Shown in pieces: positions 45,033-56,210 of a stretch of DNA of 64,000 bases. The stretch lies in the NCBI RefSeq assembly GCF_036850765.1, contig NC_089492.1, forward strand, positions 167,522,296 to 167,586,295, in the 5' to 3' direction. Each line of letters starts with the position of its first letter. Positions within the stretch are counted from its first letter, which is position 1. The position numbers and the translations under genes were made by a program. Below the pieces are notes generated by a model. That model was not told the DNA's origin, did no database searches, and was given only the letters and a program-made list of their open reading frames with translations. Origin of the DNA: Saccopteryx bilineata. Its lineage: Eukaryota; Chordata; Mammalia; Chiroptera; Emballonuridae.

Positions 45033-45569
45033 TGTTAAATCTAATCCGGAGGGACTCGAAACATTGAAGACATGAACAAAATCTGTCAATTCCACACCAA
45101 AGCTTTATTGTCTAGCTTGGCCAAGCGTTGGCAACTCCAACAGAAATCTGAAAGAGAGCACACCGGCCCTTTGTTTTACCGAGTTTTTATAGTTTTGTAA
45201 GTGGGAAATACAGAAGCAAAAATTGTAATTAGGAGCCCCTTACCACTATTGGTTATAGTCATATGCCCTTTAACATGATAGGACCATGTTCAATTTGCAA
45301 GCCATACATCATTTTGGAGAAAACAAAATTTACAAGTCAACACAATGGTAGAAAGATGTCTCTTTACATATTAAAAGGCATTCCTATATTTTCTAGTGTT
45401 TATCCACCATCTCTTTGTCCAGAGTCACACAAATTAATTATATGCATTCATATGGGAGAGGTAGTTTCTGTGGGGACAAATGCCCGCAAATGGCTCATTG
45501 CTATAAGAAAAGGTTTATTTTGGCTTTTCTCTTCCTGCACCTGGCTAGCCATTCACCCCGTTCCCCACA
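45033..45569 (-). mobile_element. LTR, minus orientation, beta-like
   Basis: On the minus strand it starts TGTGGGGAACGGGG and ends AGATTTAACA. A TATA box (CTATAAAAACTC, 45181-45192) lies about 80 bp upstream of AATAAA (45104-45109), a normal R-region spacing. CAATAAAGCTTTGGTG resembles class II (beta-type) ERV LTRs. Matching target duplications were not found, and the TG boundary is therefore tentative. Confidence 0.6.
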
Positions 45570-46990
45570 GGTGTGGTGGAATGTCAGGGAATTCATGTTT
45601 TCCTTCCCTTTGCATTTACAATACAATGCCAAGGGTCATCCTGGTTTTATGCCAATCACACAGCACAGAGATTATTCACAAAATTTCTCTGCACACCTCC
45701 TTAACCCAAATTAATAAAATGTTCTTCAAGCCTTTTAAAATGTTAATATTGATTCTGTAGCTTTTGGTACTTTATAACACCTGCGGGTGAGGTGGCACAG
45801 TGGCTCCTCAGGACTCCTCACCATAGGTCCTTCAGAAGGGCAGTTTTTCAGGGTTTGGGCAACCTCAGCTCCCCCAGGCCTGAGGCTTGAGAACTGCCAA
45901 CACTGATGAGCTAGCTTCCTGGCATCTGCCTTGCTCAGCCCAGGCGTCCTCTTCCTCTCTTCCCCCTCAGGTTTGGGCACCAGACTGCTGGTGTCCCACA
46001 GTGTGCAGGGTTGAGAACTTGCTAATGTCCCAGAACATCTGGAGTCAGAGCAGCGCTCACCATCGCTGAGGGAGACCCCCAGCGCTGCCTGTTTTATGGA
46101 GCTTTGAAGAGGCTCTGGGGACCCTTAACAACGAGCGGTCCCCACTACTATTTACTGAGCACTAACCGTAGTCTAGGCAGTATTTAGAACTTTATACACT
46201 GCCTCGCTAATGCACAAACAACACCGCTGACCCCGTGTCACAGATGAGAACCTGACCGGCACAGGCATCTACCAAACTATCCAGTTTACACTCAGGGTTA
46301 GACAAAATCTCCGACTTTAGAATTGATTATCAGGGTTAAATCCCTGATTCTTGAAGGAGAACAGTATCAAGGCAGAGGAAACTACAAGCAGGCTTCAAAG
46401 CTTGCAAAGCTGCTCTTCAACAGCAGGGGGCGCCAATGTCTGCAAGAAGCTACTTGGAGAAAAATCTTGGCACCATTCGTGAAGAGGAGCTACAGATGCC
46501 AAAGGGAAGGAGTGGAAATGATCCCTAGGGCCCTCACAGGCCCCAGAAAAGAAATGCAAAACAAAATTGGCCCGTGGTGTAAGCAGTGCAGGCCCAGATT
46601 CAGTGAATGTTAGATCCTGAGTGAGCCTTCTTATCAGCTTCCCCAGAGTTCAGCAAATGCCTCGTGGGGAAAACCAACCTTTCCTTTGGGGCTACTCTGA
46701 TTTTTCATCTGTCCTGCCAGCCCCTCTAGTTGGCCACAACCTATGTGGTTTCTTTTTCCCAAGGTCAAGTTTACATCCAAATGCCCCCAGGACAAATGCC
46801 CCCAGGGAAGAAAATGAATAGGGAAGGCTGGTCTAGGAAAGGATCTTCTTTCTCCCCTTTAGTTGTCCTCCTACTCCTTGTTTCCACTGTTCCCTATTGT
46901 CTTTCAAGATCTGATTCTCACAACGTATCCAGTTTTATTCTAGTTATTGTGTTATTACAACAGTAGAGGTGGCCTGTTGTGACTTTCTGT
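45570..46990. other. Unassigned sequence with a CTCF-like motif and a MIR-like piece
   Basis: MIR-like text (TTTACTGAGCACTAACCGTA) is near 46150. A 96-codon frame at 46323-46613 has no recognised domain. The motif at 46419 is listed separately. Confidence 0.35.
46419..46436 (+). promoter_or_regulatory. Candidate CTCF-binding motif
   Basis: AACAGCAGGGGGCGCCAA closely fits the CTCF core (CC-A-x-x-AGGGGGCGC). It lies outside recognised repeats. Binding is not shown by sequence alone. Confidence 0.45.
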
Positions 46991-46992
46991 AG

Positions 46993-48976
46993 CACTGGGG
47001 AACAAAATTTTTGATGCATCCACAAAAACACTTGTTCTTACCTAATTCGAGTGTGCTGATCTCAAATCTGACATTAGTTTTTCTCTGTAAGCTACAGGTT
47101 TTTTTGCAATTCAAGATTTTAGGTTTTCATCTTATTGTAAAATTTTCAACATTTAATTTAACATCATGAAGTAGAATATCTTCTTGGGCATCATCTTTGT
47201 GAAAAATAATAATTTATATAATGCAGTAAATACACTAAAAGATATGATTGCATCAGAATTTGTCTACAATTTCAAAATAGAACATATTAAAACACGTATT
47301 TTAATCATAAAATTTGCGCAAAACTTATTTAAATTCTATTCAGGTAAAAATTTGCGTTTGTAGCTCTTGCATTTGTGTACTTGATGAGGACAATCTCGTT
47401 TGATGCTCCAGCAGTAGTCTGCTCATTACTAACAGCTCCAAGATTTTGGGGAAACTTATCAAGGTGACTCTTCAGGAAGTGAATCGTAACACTCATGTTA
47501 CATCCAATGTTGCAGAAAGCCAACAGCATCCTTTGAACCAGAAGTTCATAGTTTTCTGCTTTTTTGTTGCCAAGGAAGTTCTTTGTAACTGCTACAAAAG
47601 ACTGCCATGCTGCTTTCTCCTCCTTATTCATCTTCCTGGCAAATTCTTCATCACGTATGAGGGTTCAAATTTGAGGTCCATCAAATACACCTGCTTTTAT
47701 CTTCTCAAAAGACAAGGCAGAAAGCAGAAATAATATGTTGAAAGCATTCACTTTCTCTATTCAAAGCCTGAACAAACTGCTTCATTAGTCCAAGTTTGAT
47801 GTGAAGTGGGGGGAAAATGATCCTGTCTCAATTAACTACAGTTTCATTCACAATATTTTGCATCCCTACTTCTGGAGCTTCAAGTTTCGGCTACTCTTTC
47901 TCTGTCCAGTGTTTCTCCCGAGCTTGGCTGTCCCACAAACACAGAAAGCAAGGATACTTTGTGAAACCTCTCTGTTGTCCTAGCAGGAAATTTACCATTT
48001 TAAGATCCACACAAATGATCCAGTTATGCTCCTCATACTTCAGAAAGTCGAGGACAATTTTTATGTCATTCTTACTAAGTCATTCAATTCGGATTGGCTA
48101 AACTGCTGAGGGGTTAATCACTGCTTGGCATCAGAAGAAGACCCCTCAGATTCTACAACCATTTCATGCATCTTATCAAAATACATTTGATCACCATGTT
48201 CACTTTCTTTGTCCTTAGAAGAAATAAAACCATTGAAAACTGGAATTGGGAGTGTCTCAGAGTGTGGGATATGTTGTATTGCTGAAGAAATATTAGGATA
48301 TGTGATCATATGCTGTTTTTTCTTGCCAATGCCCTTTGTATGGATCAGAAAGAAATAACAGTCACTGCTGTGGTCCTTAGGTTCACGCCAAACCATGGGA
48401 ATACCAAAAGGCATTCCTTTGTGTTTTCCTTTTGTACAGTCATGAAGCATTTCCTCACAATCATGACACACAATAGCGGGAGCCCAATTCTTGTCTTGAT
48501 CGCCAAGGGAACTTGAAAATAGGCAATACATGCACGAGTCACAAATGATGAAATATTGCGCCTCTGATGTTGAAGTGTGTAACAGCCACATATATAACAG
48601 AAGGTGTCAGGACTATTCTTACATTTACGCCTACTCAAAGAAGCCATAATTCAGTCTTAAAACAAAATAAGAGGGTGTTTTTTATCAGATAACAATTTTT
48701 TACATTTAAAAACAACTAAAATTACATAAAAGTGATGTTTGTAAAACATTAATTGCCTTGTGGTTATGTTCAATTCAAGAGTCATTGCCCTTTAACTCCA
48801 ATTTAAAAACCAATGCATGCCATTTACTGTAACAAAAAGAAATTAAAATTGCATAAAAACTAGAACATGCACCAAAAAACCAGATTTCAGATTTGGAATC
48901 AGCGATGCAGAAATATATAGAAACAGTTCTAAAACCTCATGCAACAAAAAAGGGGGAAAAAAATTGTTCCCCAGTG
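46993..48976 (-). mobile_element. CACTA/CMC-like DNA transposon with transposase remnant
   Basis: Both ends begin CACTGGGGAACAA, a perfect 13-bp inverted repeat (46993-47005 and 48964-48976). A 3-bp TAG duplication flanks it (46990-46992 and 48977-48979). Similarity continues beyond the terminal repeat: CTGATxTCAAATCTGA and GCAATT segments recur inverted near both ends. Total length is 1984 bp. CACTA-type transposons have CACT(A/G) ends and 2-3 bp duplications, which fits, though the superfamily call is from memory. The transposase on the minus strand is broken. Confidence 0.72.
47329..48647 (-). pseudogene. Transposase remnant, CMC-like
   Basis: The minus strand from 48647 starts MASLSRRKCKNSPDTFC with cysteine pairs, then changes frame near the YFQVPL/GDQDKNWAP point. 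It continues in the 48591-48118 frame with CHDCEEML and MVWREPKDHSSDCYF. Further down, in broken frames, are CVDLKMVNFLLG, KYPCFLC and FPPLHIKLGLMKQFV; then FLGNKKAENY and HFLKSHLDKFPQNLG (47631-47329). This order recalls a family of large transposon proteins that is widespread in invertebrates and some vertebrates. The D of CVDLK is a possible catalytic residue. At least two frameshifts and several stops rule out function. Confidence 0.7.
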
Positions 48977-49159
48977 TAGCTTACCCAGGTTCCCTTCCTA
49001 ATCTCCTGCTCCCTCATTTGCAAAATGCTGATGTGATTGTAAACAGTAAAAGAAAGGGAATGTGTGAATCAGCCAGGATGTCCAGAGACTGGCAGGCACT
49101 GAGCACAGCAGGACATTTGGTCAGCCACCTAAGTGATCTGCAGTTGGGGGCCCTGTGGG

Positions 49160-49440
49160 TCCTGGAGAAAAGCTCTGGTCCCAGAGTCAGTAGGCTCAGA
49201 CTGGAACCCCAGCTCCTAGATTTGTACACTGTGTGATCCTGGATAAGTTGTTTAACCTCAGCTAACCTCAGTTTTCAGTGAAATGAGGAAAATTAATGTC
49301 CATCTCAGAGGTATTAAATGAAATGCCATGCATGAGGCCCTCAGCTCTATGCCAGGCTCTTGGGTGGAACCCAGTGGTGACTAGTAGTAAATCTTATTTC
49401 ATTTACTAGATGACACAAAAGTAGGTAGGTTCAGGCACTA
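49160..49440 (+). mobile_element. MIR fragment
   Basis: CTCTGGTCCCAGAGTCAGTA, GTGTGATCCTGGATAAGTTG, TTTAACCTCAGCTAACCTCA and AATGAGGAAAATTAATGTCC run in MIR order. Confidence 0.8.
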
Positions 49441-49539
49441 TAGTATTTAGAGAATGCTTATAAAGGACTAAATATTATAACAAATATCAGAAAGGTATAA
49501 GATAATGATAAATATTTCTTACAATTTATATCAATTTAG

Positions 49540-49730
49540 CAACTTTCCCAAGTATTTGGACATTTGTTCTCATTACCACCAGGTATTATATAGTGAAACA
49601 GATATTATCCCCATTTTAAAGATTGGAAAGATTTAATGAGATTAAGTGAGTTAGCTAATGTCCACCTAGCTACTCTGCCACAGAACCAGAATATGAATTC
49701 ATCTTCACACCCCAGATTTCTGCTTTCAAG
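49540..49730 (+). mobile_element. MIR fragment
   Basis: GATATTATCCCCATTTTAAA, GATTAAGTGAGTTAGCTAAT and AGAACCAGAATATGAATTC match the MIR 3' core. Confidence 0.65.
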
Positions 49731-49964
49731 GCTGTAATAATCCTACATGAACTGGCATCCATAGAGAATATAATCAGTGGTATAAGGTGGATATTAGGCA
49801 GGGAAAGGGGAGCTGAGGGCAAGCATGGTAGCAAAGACTAGGTCTATGTATTTGGTTAAACCTCTCTGGTCACTGCTGTCCAGTACAGACCAGAGCCCTA
49901 AGAGAACAGAAGAATGTGAGCACAGTTCATATCTCAGGTAGCTTGACAAGGTCTGATTGTACTT

Positions 49965-50470
49965 TTTTTTTAATTTTCACTCCACAAATATGTTTTGGAC
50001 TCTTATGACATAGCAGGGGCTGTGTTAGATACTGGAATACAATTGGGGACAAAAATACAGTTCTTATCCTCATGGACTTATCATCTAGTGAAGGAGACAA
50101 ACAATGATCAAATAAGGCACACATAGAATTGTCATTACAAATTGAGGTAAGTATTATAATGGGAAAGTACCAGGTGTGTCAAGAGAGCCCCTAACCAAGG
50201 ATGAGGGTTGGGAAGGTCATGGAAGGCCAACTCTGAGAGCCCAGCAGGCAGAGGCAGACTGTGTGTGAACTCCCCACGTGAAAGCGCATGGAACACACAA
50301 GGAAGGAAAGGAGGCAAGAGAGTTGGACGTGAGAAGGTGGAGTAAAGAGAACGCCAAGGGCTGGGAAAAGGGCCTGCAGAGAGCTGGGCAAGGGGACCTG
50401 CAAGCTGTAGGTCTTACTCTCATAGAAATGGGCAGCAGCTAGCATGTTAAGCAGGGGAAGAGCGAGGAGA
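49965..50470 (+). mobile_element. L2-type ancient repeat
   Basis: TCCACAAATATGTTTTGGAC, GGGCTGTGTTAGATACTGG, CTCATGGACTTATCATCTAG and AAGGTCATGGAAGGCC resemble the L2 3' half in sense orientation. Confidence 0.5.
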
Positions 50471-50529
50471 GCACTGAGAAGGAGGAGCAGAGAATGGCCT
50501 TTCCAGGGGTCTGTGATCATACACAACAG

Positions 50530-51210
50530 TAACAGAGTCTGGCTTACTTCAGAAAAAAACTGTTATTGGAAGCAAATGTTGCAATATCAGTACGGCTGAA
50601 TAACTGAGTAGGAACAAAGGAAGTGCCACAGATCCAGGGTGTAGAAATGAAGAAACAGTCACCATTGTCAGATCGAATCTGGCCCAGCCACTTTGCAGTT
50701 TTTGAGTTACTCTTCTGAAGACTCGTGTTCCCCAGACATAGACTCTGATGTGCTCAGCTTGAGTCACGTGCTCATTTCTTGACCATAAGGCAACATACCT
50801 AGACTGATGGTCTCACAACAAGACAGCTTCCAAAAGGGGAGGGTGTTCCCCAAAGAAAGTCACAGAGACACTGGCATGGTGCTCCTAAAGTAGTGGGTAA
50901 GGATTCTGGAAACCCACTGCCTACCTCCCCCAAAAATCAGATGTCTACTATAGATTCTGAAAGAAAGGCTGAAGTATCCTAAGGACAAACAGGATTTACC
51001 AGTGGTTTTGCCTAAGAAAACATCTTAGGTGGCATCATGTCAAGGGGGGAGGCCATACAGGAGGTTTGGGAGACAAGAAGTAGAGAAAAGAGATACCAGA
51101 TGGCACCTCCTATCAGGTCACACATCATATAACCCTTCCTCAGGCCTCATTCTCTCACTCATCTGTAGCATTCCTACAGATAAGGTAACCACCACATAAA
51201 TAAGCCACCA
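50530..51210. other. Unassigned noncoding sequence
   Basis: No recognised gene or repeat. Confidence 0.35.
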
Positions 51211-51212
51211 AG

Positions 51213-51533
51213 GGCCTGACCAGGTGGTGGTGCAGTGGATAGAGCATCGGACTGGGATGTGGAGGACCCAGGTTCGAAACCCTAAAGTTGCCAGCTTGAG
51301 TGTGGGCTCATCTGGTTTGAGCAAAAGCTCACCAGCTTGAGCCCAAGGTTGCTGGCTCGAGCAAGGGGTGACTAGGTCTGCTGTAGTCCCCCAGTCAAGG
51401 CACGTATGAGAAATCAATCAATAAACAACTAAGGAACCGCAATGAAGAATTGATGTTTCTCATCTCCTTCCCTTCCTGTCTGTCTGTCTCTATCTGTCCC
51501 TCTCTCTGACTCTCTCTGTCTCTGCCACAAAAA

Positions 51534-51560
<27 letters not shown>
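51213..51560 (+). mobile_element. tRNA-derived SINE, family B (short form)
   Basis: Head GGCCTGACCAGGTGGTGGTG, B-box-like CCAGGTTCGAAACCC, few internal CACCAGCTTGAGC-type units, and a long (ATAA)n tail. Flanks ATAAGCCACCAA and ATAAGCAAGCTACC are an imperfect target duplication. Confidence 0.9.

Positions 51561-51568
<8 letters not shown>
51531..51568. repeat. (ATAA)n tail microsatellite
   Basis: About nine ATAA units at the end of the SINE, likely grown from its A-rich tail. Confidence 0.9.
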
Positions 51569-51569
51569 G

Positions 51570-53325
51570 CAAGCTACCAGTGAGAGGTGGCAGAGGAAAC
51601 TGAAAGAAATTTTTTCATTCCACCAATAATTAATTATGCATAAACATCAACCAAGGATTCTGGCTTTGGGAAGATGAAGAAGGAAATAAGTGTTACCTCT
51701 GGGTGAACTTTGGGATGTGCAGAGCCAAAAGCCAGGGAAATACATTATGAAGTCTGTCAACAGACCTGCAGGCAGAAAGCACCTGAGATGGGCCAGGGTT
51801 TTGCCTCTGCTGCTGAAAATCTACCCATTGTAATGGTATCGTGGTTTCCTTCCTGGACAGGCAAGCTTTGCTCAAAATATGCTAATTCAATGCCTCATTT
51901 CTCACAGGAAGAACATTTCAAATGTGCATTGCAATATCTTAAGAAACCCACAATACATCAAAGTACATAGATATTGCAAAAGGACTGAAGATAAGAGTTT
52001 CACAAGAGCTGGACATCAGGGTGAGACTGAAGCCCCTGCTTCCCTCTGTGCTGTTTTCTTTCACTGGAAGAAAGCTCAAGGTTCTTTGTGCCTTTTGAAG
52101 GGATTGGGATGACAGTTCCAAAAGTCTTATTTTCCCTCCCTTTCCATGGGCATCTCCTTCCACTGCATTTAGATGAAAATTGTGAGTGCAAAAGGGTGGC
52201 ACTGAGTCTAAAGAAAGGAGCTGAGAGATGAAATTGATGTGTAATGTGTCAAATCTTCAAAACAGCACTACCAAAACCAAGGGATGTGTTTTTGCAGAAA
52301 AGCAGTAGGAGAGATTGTGGCCACTTCCAACAGCACGCATCACTTCTTTGTGGAGCAAGCTGATGAATTTACTATAAGAACACGCAAACACTGGAATGTG
52401 TGAGAGGAAGCAGCACGGGTTTCTTAAAGAGGACACTCTTGCATTATAAGTTGCCTTACTGGTATCTCTGGCTCAGGTCTTTCTGTCCAACTTCATCCAT
52501 TTTACACCAGCTCTCAGACTGATCTTTCCACCAATGCACCACTCTGAGCACTACGGTGCTCACTCTCCTAAATCATTCCAAACTCCTTAGCCAATTTCCT
52601 GGAAATTTTAGGTCTTTGCATATTTCTTTGATGATTTTATCTGTGCATCATTCATATTATAACTTCCTGTATATTGATTAAATTGCCTCCTTTTCTTAAC
52701 TTTGCCTCTTTGTAAGCAATACTATTATCATTATTTAAATATTTTCAATGTGCATTAATATACACACCTAACTTACAAACTTTAAAACATCCATTATATG
52801 CCACCAAAACCATTTCGTGCATCCCTAGTGGCCCCGCACTTTGGGAAGCATACTTAGGGCCTGCTCTTGGCTTCCATTAAGCACCCTTGATACACCCTGC
52901 ACTCTGGCCAAAGTGGACAGTCCACCATTGCCCCACACACCCTTCATGCTGATGTCTGTCTCACCACTCAAACTCTGCCTTTCAGATCACACTGATCATT
53001 CCAGACCCAGTGCTCTGATGCCACTCTCTCTCTCGGCCTTCTCCGACTCCCCCCAGCCTGAAGCCCTTGGAGCTCTTGAGAGGACTTACAAGAATTCAAC
53101 ACTGGCCCCCTTGAAATACGAGGTTTTGGTGGACACGTTCTCCTCCTTCAGAACATCTTCTCGAGACCAGAGTTTACATTTGTTCATTTTGCACAGGGTC
53201 TTGCTCAGTTGATGCTTGTTGAATGAATGTGTCCTGTTCACTGTTCAGGGCTCTTTTTGGACACAAATATGATTGTGTACTCTTCTGATCCCCACAAAAT
53301 AGAGTTCCAGTATTTTAACAGACAT
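51570..53325. other. Unassigned noncoding sequence
   Basis: No recognised element. A 123-codon plus-strand frame at 52841-53212 lacks a known domain. Confidence 0.35.
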
Positions 53326-53329
53326 AAAG

Positions 53330-53785
53330 AGACAGGTCCTTCACAATTTGGCCCCAAATGTCATTTTATTCTCCACCCCACCTCCCCACCCCACCATAAA
53401 CACACACTCTGTGCTCTAGTGACACCCACTCCTTGGCATTCCCTGACTAGGACAGGCTATCTCCTGGGCTGGTCCCCATTCCAACCGCTCATTAAACAAA
53501 CTCCCGCTGTGTCTGTTAAATCCTAACTCAGTCCTTAAGTATTAGTAAAAATGGCAGTTCTTCCTTGAAGCCTCTCCCAGCTCCTCTAGGTCCCTTCTTG
53601 TAATCCACATCATTCTACACATTTTTTATTGAAGCACTTATCAATGACATTAGAACTTCTTATCTAAACGACATCACTTTCACTAGCCCATACATTTCCC
53701 ATGAGCAGGTATTGTATTGAATACAATATCCCCAATGCCTAGGGTGGTAGCACCTGGCACAAAATAGGTTCTCAGTATTTGAGTG
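53330..53785 (+). mobile_element. L2 3' end
   Basis: CCTTGGCATTCCCTGACTAG, CTTCCTTGAAGCCTCTCCCA, TCCCATGAGCAGGTATTG and GCACCTGGCACAAAATAGGT follow the L2 3' region to its end. Confidence 0.75.
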
Positions 53786-53794
53786 ACTAGCGTG

Positions 53795-54005
53795 AGGTTA
53801 AGAATGTAGGCTCTCTAGCCAGACCTCCCAGATTTGAAACCACGCATTGTCTTGGGCAGGTTACTTAAATTCTCTGAATCTCAATTTCCTCATTTTTAAA
53901 ATGGTATAAACGCATAGAGTTTAAGTGAGAATTAAATGAGTTACAAACTATAATGAACTTAGGACAGAGCTCTGCATATTAAATGCTCAATAAAGGTTAT
54001 TATTT
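53795..54005 (+). mobile_element. MIR
   Basis: GTAGGCTCTCTAGCCAGACC, TTGGGCAGGTTACTTAAATT, CTCAATTTCCTCATTTTTAA and TTAAATGCTCAATAAAGGTT give almost a full MIR in sense orientation. Confidence 0.85.
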
Positions 54006-54249
54006 ACATTATTCCTGTCAAAGACTCTATGACCAGATGGGTCTCATTTAATGCTTATATAATTGACGGGGACATGGAGTGCCCCAGTAATTCCCACATT
54101 TGTAATAATGATCAATTGTTGCTGCTAAACTCCTAATAGGTTTTCAGAAGTTAGATGAGGAAAAAACTATATGGCTGAGTGGGTTCAGTGTGAGTGCATG
54201 ACGATGGAAGTATTTCAGTATACATGCCTAAGTGGAAGGTACCTGAGAG

Positions 54250-54365
54250 AGAAGTCTGGGCACCTGGGATCTGGCCCGGCTTTAACTACCAACAAGCCAC
54301 ATGACCTCCCTGGGCCTTGGTGTCCCAGCTATGCAATGAGGTTAGAATATTAATATTTGTGGTAA
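54250..54365 (+). mobile_element. MIR fragment
   Basis: ACTACCAACAAGCCACATGA, CCTCCCTGGGCCTTGGTGTC and AATGAGGTTAGAATATTAAT match a MIR core. Confidence 0.7.
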
Positions 54366-54710
54366 CTTCCACCTTTTATGTTCTCCTTAAAAGAGTCTTT
54401 GAAGATGCTTTTTGAGGGAACTAGTTAGTTTCCTCAGGACAGCACCCCTAAACTTCACTAAACTACTAGATAGCATACATGTAAGCCAAATATCATTCAT
54501 CTCAGAGTTCCTTGGTCAACCTTCCTCTTAATGTTATTTTCAAACTGATTAAGCTTGCATTCTATATTTGGTGGGAAAACCTGTGGTTGCCTATTTATTC
54601 AAATACACCCATATATTTTCTGTTTATTTGCTCTTCATTTATTCCAAACTCTCTGACTGTCCTTCTGCTTGACAGTCATTTTCCTTCTACGTGAATACAG
54701 TTTTTTATTT

Positions 54711-55120
54711 TTTTATTTTATTTTATTTTTATTTATTTATTTATTTTTGTGATAGACACAGAGAGAGAGGAACAAACAGGCAGGAAAGGAGAGAGATGAG
54801 AAGCATCAATTCTTCATTGCGGCTCGTTAGTTGTTCATCTATTGCTTTCTCATATGTGCCTTGACCAGGGGGCTCCAACACAGTGAGTGACCCCTTGCTC
54901 AAGCTGGCCTTGGGTTCAAGCCAGCAACCTTTGGGCTCAAGCCAGCAACCATAGGGTCATGTCTATGATCCCATGCTCAAGCCAGCAACCTCGTGCTCAA
55001 GCTGGTGAGCTCACACTCAAACCAGATGAGCCCATGCTCAAGCCGACAACCTCGGGGTTTTGAACCTGGTCCTCCGCGTCCCAGTCTGATGCTCTATCCA
55101 CTGTACCACAGCCTGGTCAG
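54711..55120 (-). mobile_element. tRNA-derived SINE, family B (long form), inverted
   Basis: T-rich side at 54711, internal repeats as TCAAGCCAGCAACC units, and reversed head CACAGCCTGGTCAG ending at 55120. Imperfect duplications ACAGTTTTTTATTT (54697-54710) and ACAGTATTTTCTTT (55121-55134) flank it. Confidence 0.92.
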
Positions 55121-55134
55121 ACAGTATTTTCTTT

Positions 55135-56210
55135 AATGCAGGTCTTTTGGTGGAAAACACAGGTCTGAAAATGTTTCTTTTTCTTGTGTTCTTGAAGGAT
55201 GTTTTTGCTGGGTACAAATTTCTAGAATAACAGATTGTTTGTTTTTCCAGAATACTGAAGATATCGTTCCATTACTAGGAGGATACAAACAAACAACTTT
55301 GTTCTTTCTTACTACTTGCCCAGGAAATTTGCTCTGCAGCCCTCATCTTCACCATTCCAGGATGAAAAATCAGACAGTTCCTACAGTTTTTCTGGTCCTT
55401 TTCAGTTAATAAGAATCCCAGACCAGTCTCATTCAAAGCTCCAGATTCTCATTTCATGTTAAGACTTTTCCCACTACTTAATGCGCCTGTCTGAGGCATA
55501 AAAGCCTGGAAGGAAAGGGATCATAGTAAGCTCCTTCTGTTTCCTTACTCCATGCTCTTCCCCCACTCACTAGCTGCTTTTTGGAACTCTTTAGGGCCAA
55601 GCACCCAAAGCAAGCAAAAGAAATGAGGTCTTACTTGACTTCTGGATGTAGCACATGTCCATCCTAATTGTTTCTTCTGAAGAGTCACTTTGTGAGGTAT
55701 TGGAGCCCTCTCCCCATCTTTTGTTCTCTTGAGTTAGGCCTTTCCATCCAGGCTCTCATCACTATCCTTCAAGCTCCTGGCTTCCAATAGTCCACCCCTC
55801 TGCTGGAAACACCTCTTGAACAGGCTGTCTACCTCTAATCCCAGGACCCTCTGAAGGGCCCACATCTGGTCCACAAGAAACACTTGAATCATTGTCTTAC
55901 CATTCCCATTGGAGCCCTATCTGTATCTGCTGCAGGCAGGCACAGTGCCCAGCTTGAGTCTAATATTAGTTCCTCTGTTCCAAAAACTCCAGGTAACATA
56001 CATCAAGTCCTCCAAGCCCCTCTCAGCTTACTTGAAGTTGGAGCAAGGAAACACCCCCTCCTTCCCTATTCCCAGTATGGTGAGATTGATGCTCTGTCTT
56101 CATCTGTCAGTGTACCCTTAACCTTCTCTTACAAAGCCAAGATGATACAGGATGTCCCTGGCTGTCAGAACCAGGTTTCATTTAATCCCTTTACAATTCC
56201 ACATAGACAG
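55135..56210. other. Unassigned noncoding sequence
   Basis: No recognised repeat. A 112-codon frame at 55884-56222 has no recognised domain. Confidence 0.35.

Noticed and set aside
45263..45760. 165-codon plus-strand frame
   Set aside because: It lies antisense across an LTR and its flank, with no recognised domain.
46621..46821. Coding exon with PRVQQMPRGENQ
   Set aside because: Short, no domain and an alternative frame overlaps; no splice evidence.
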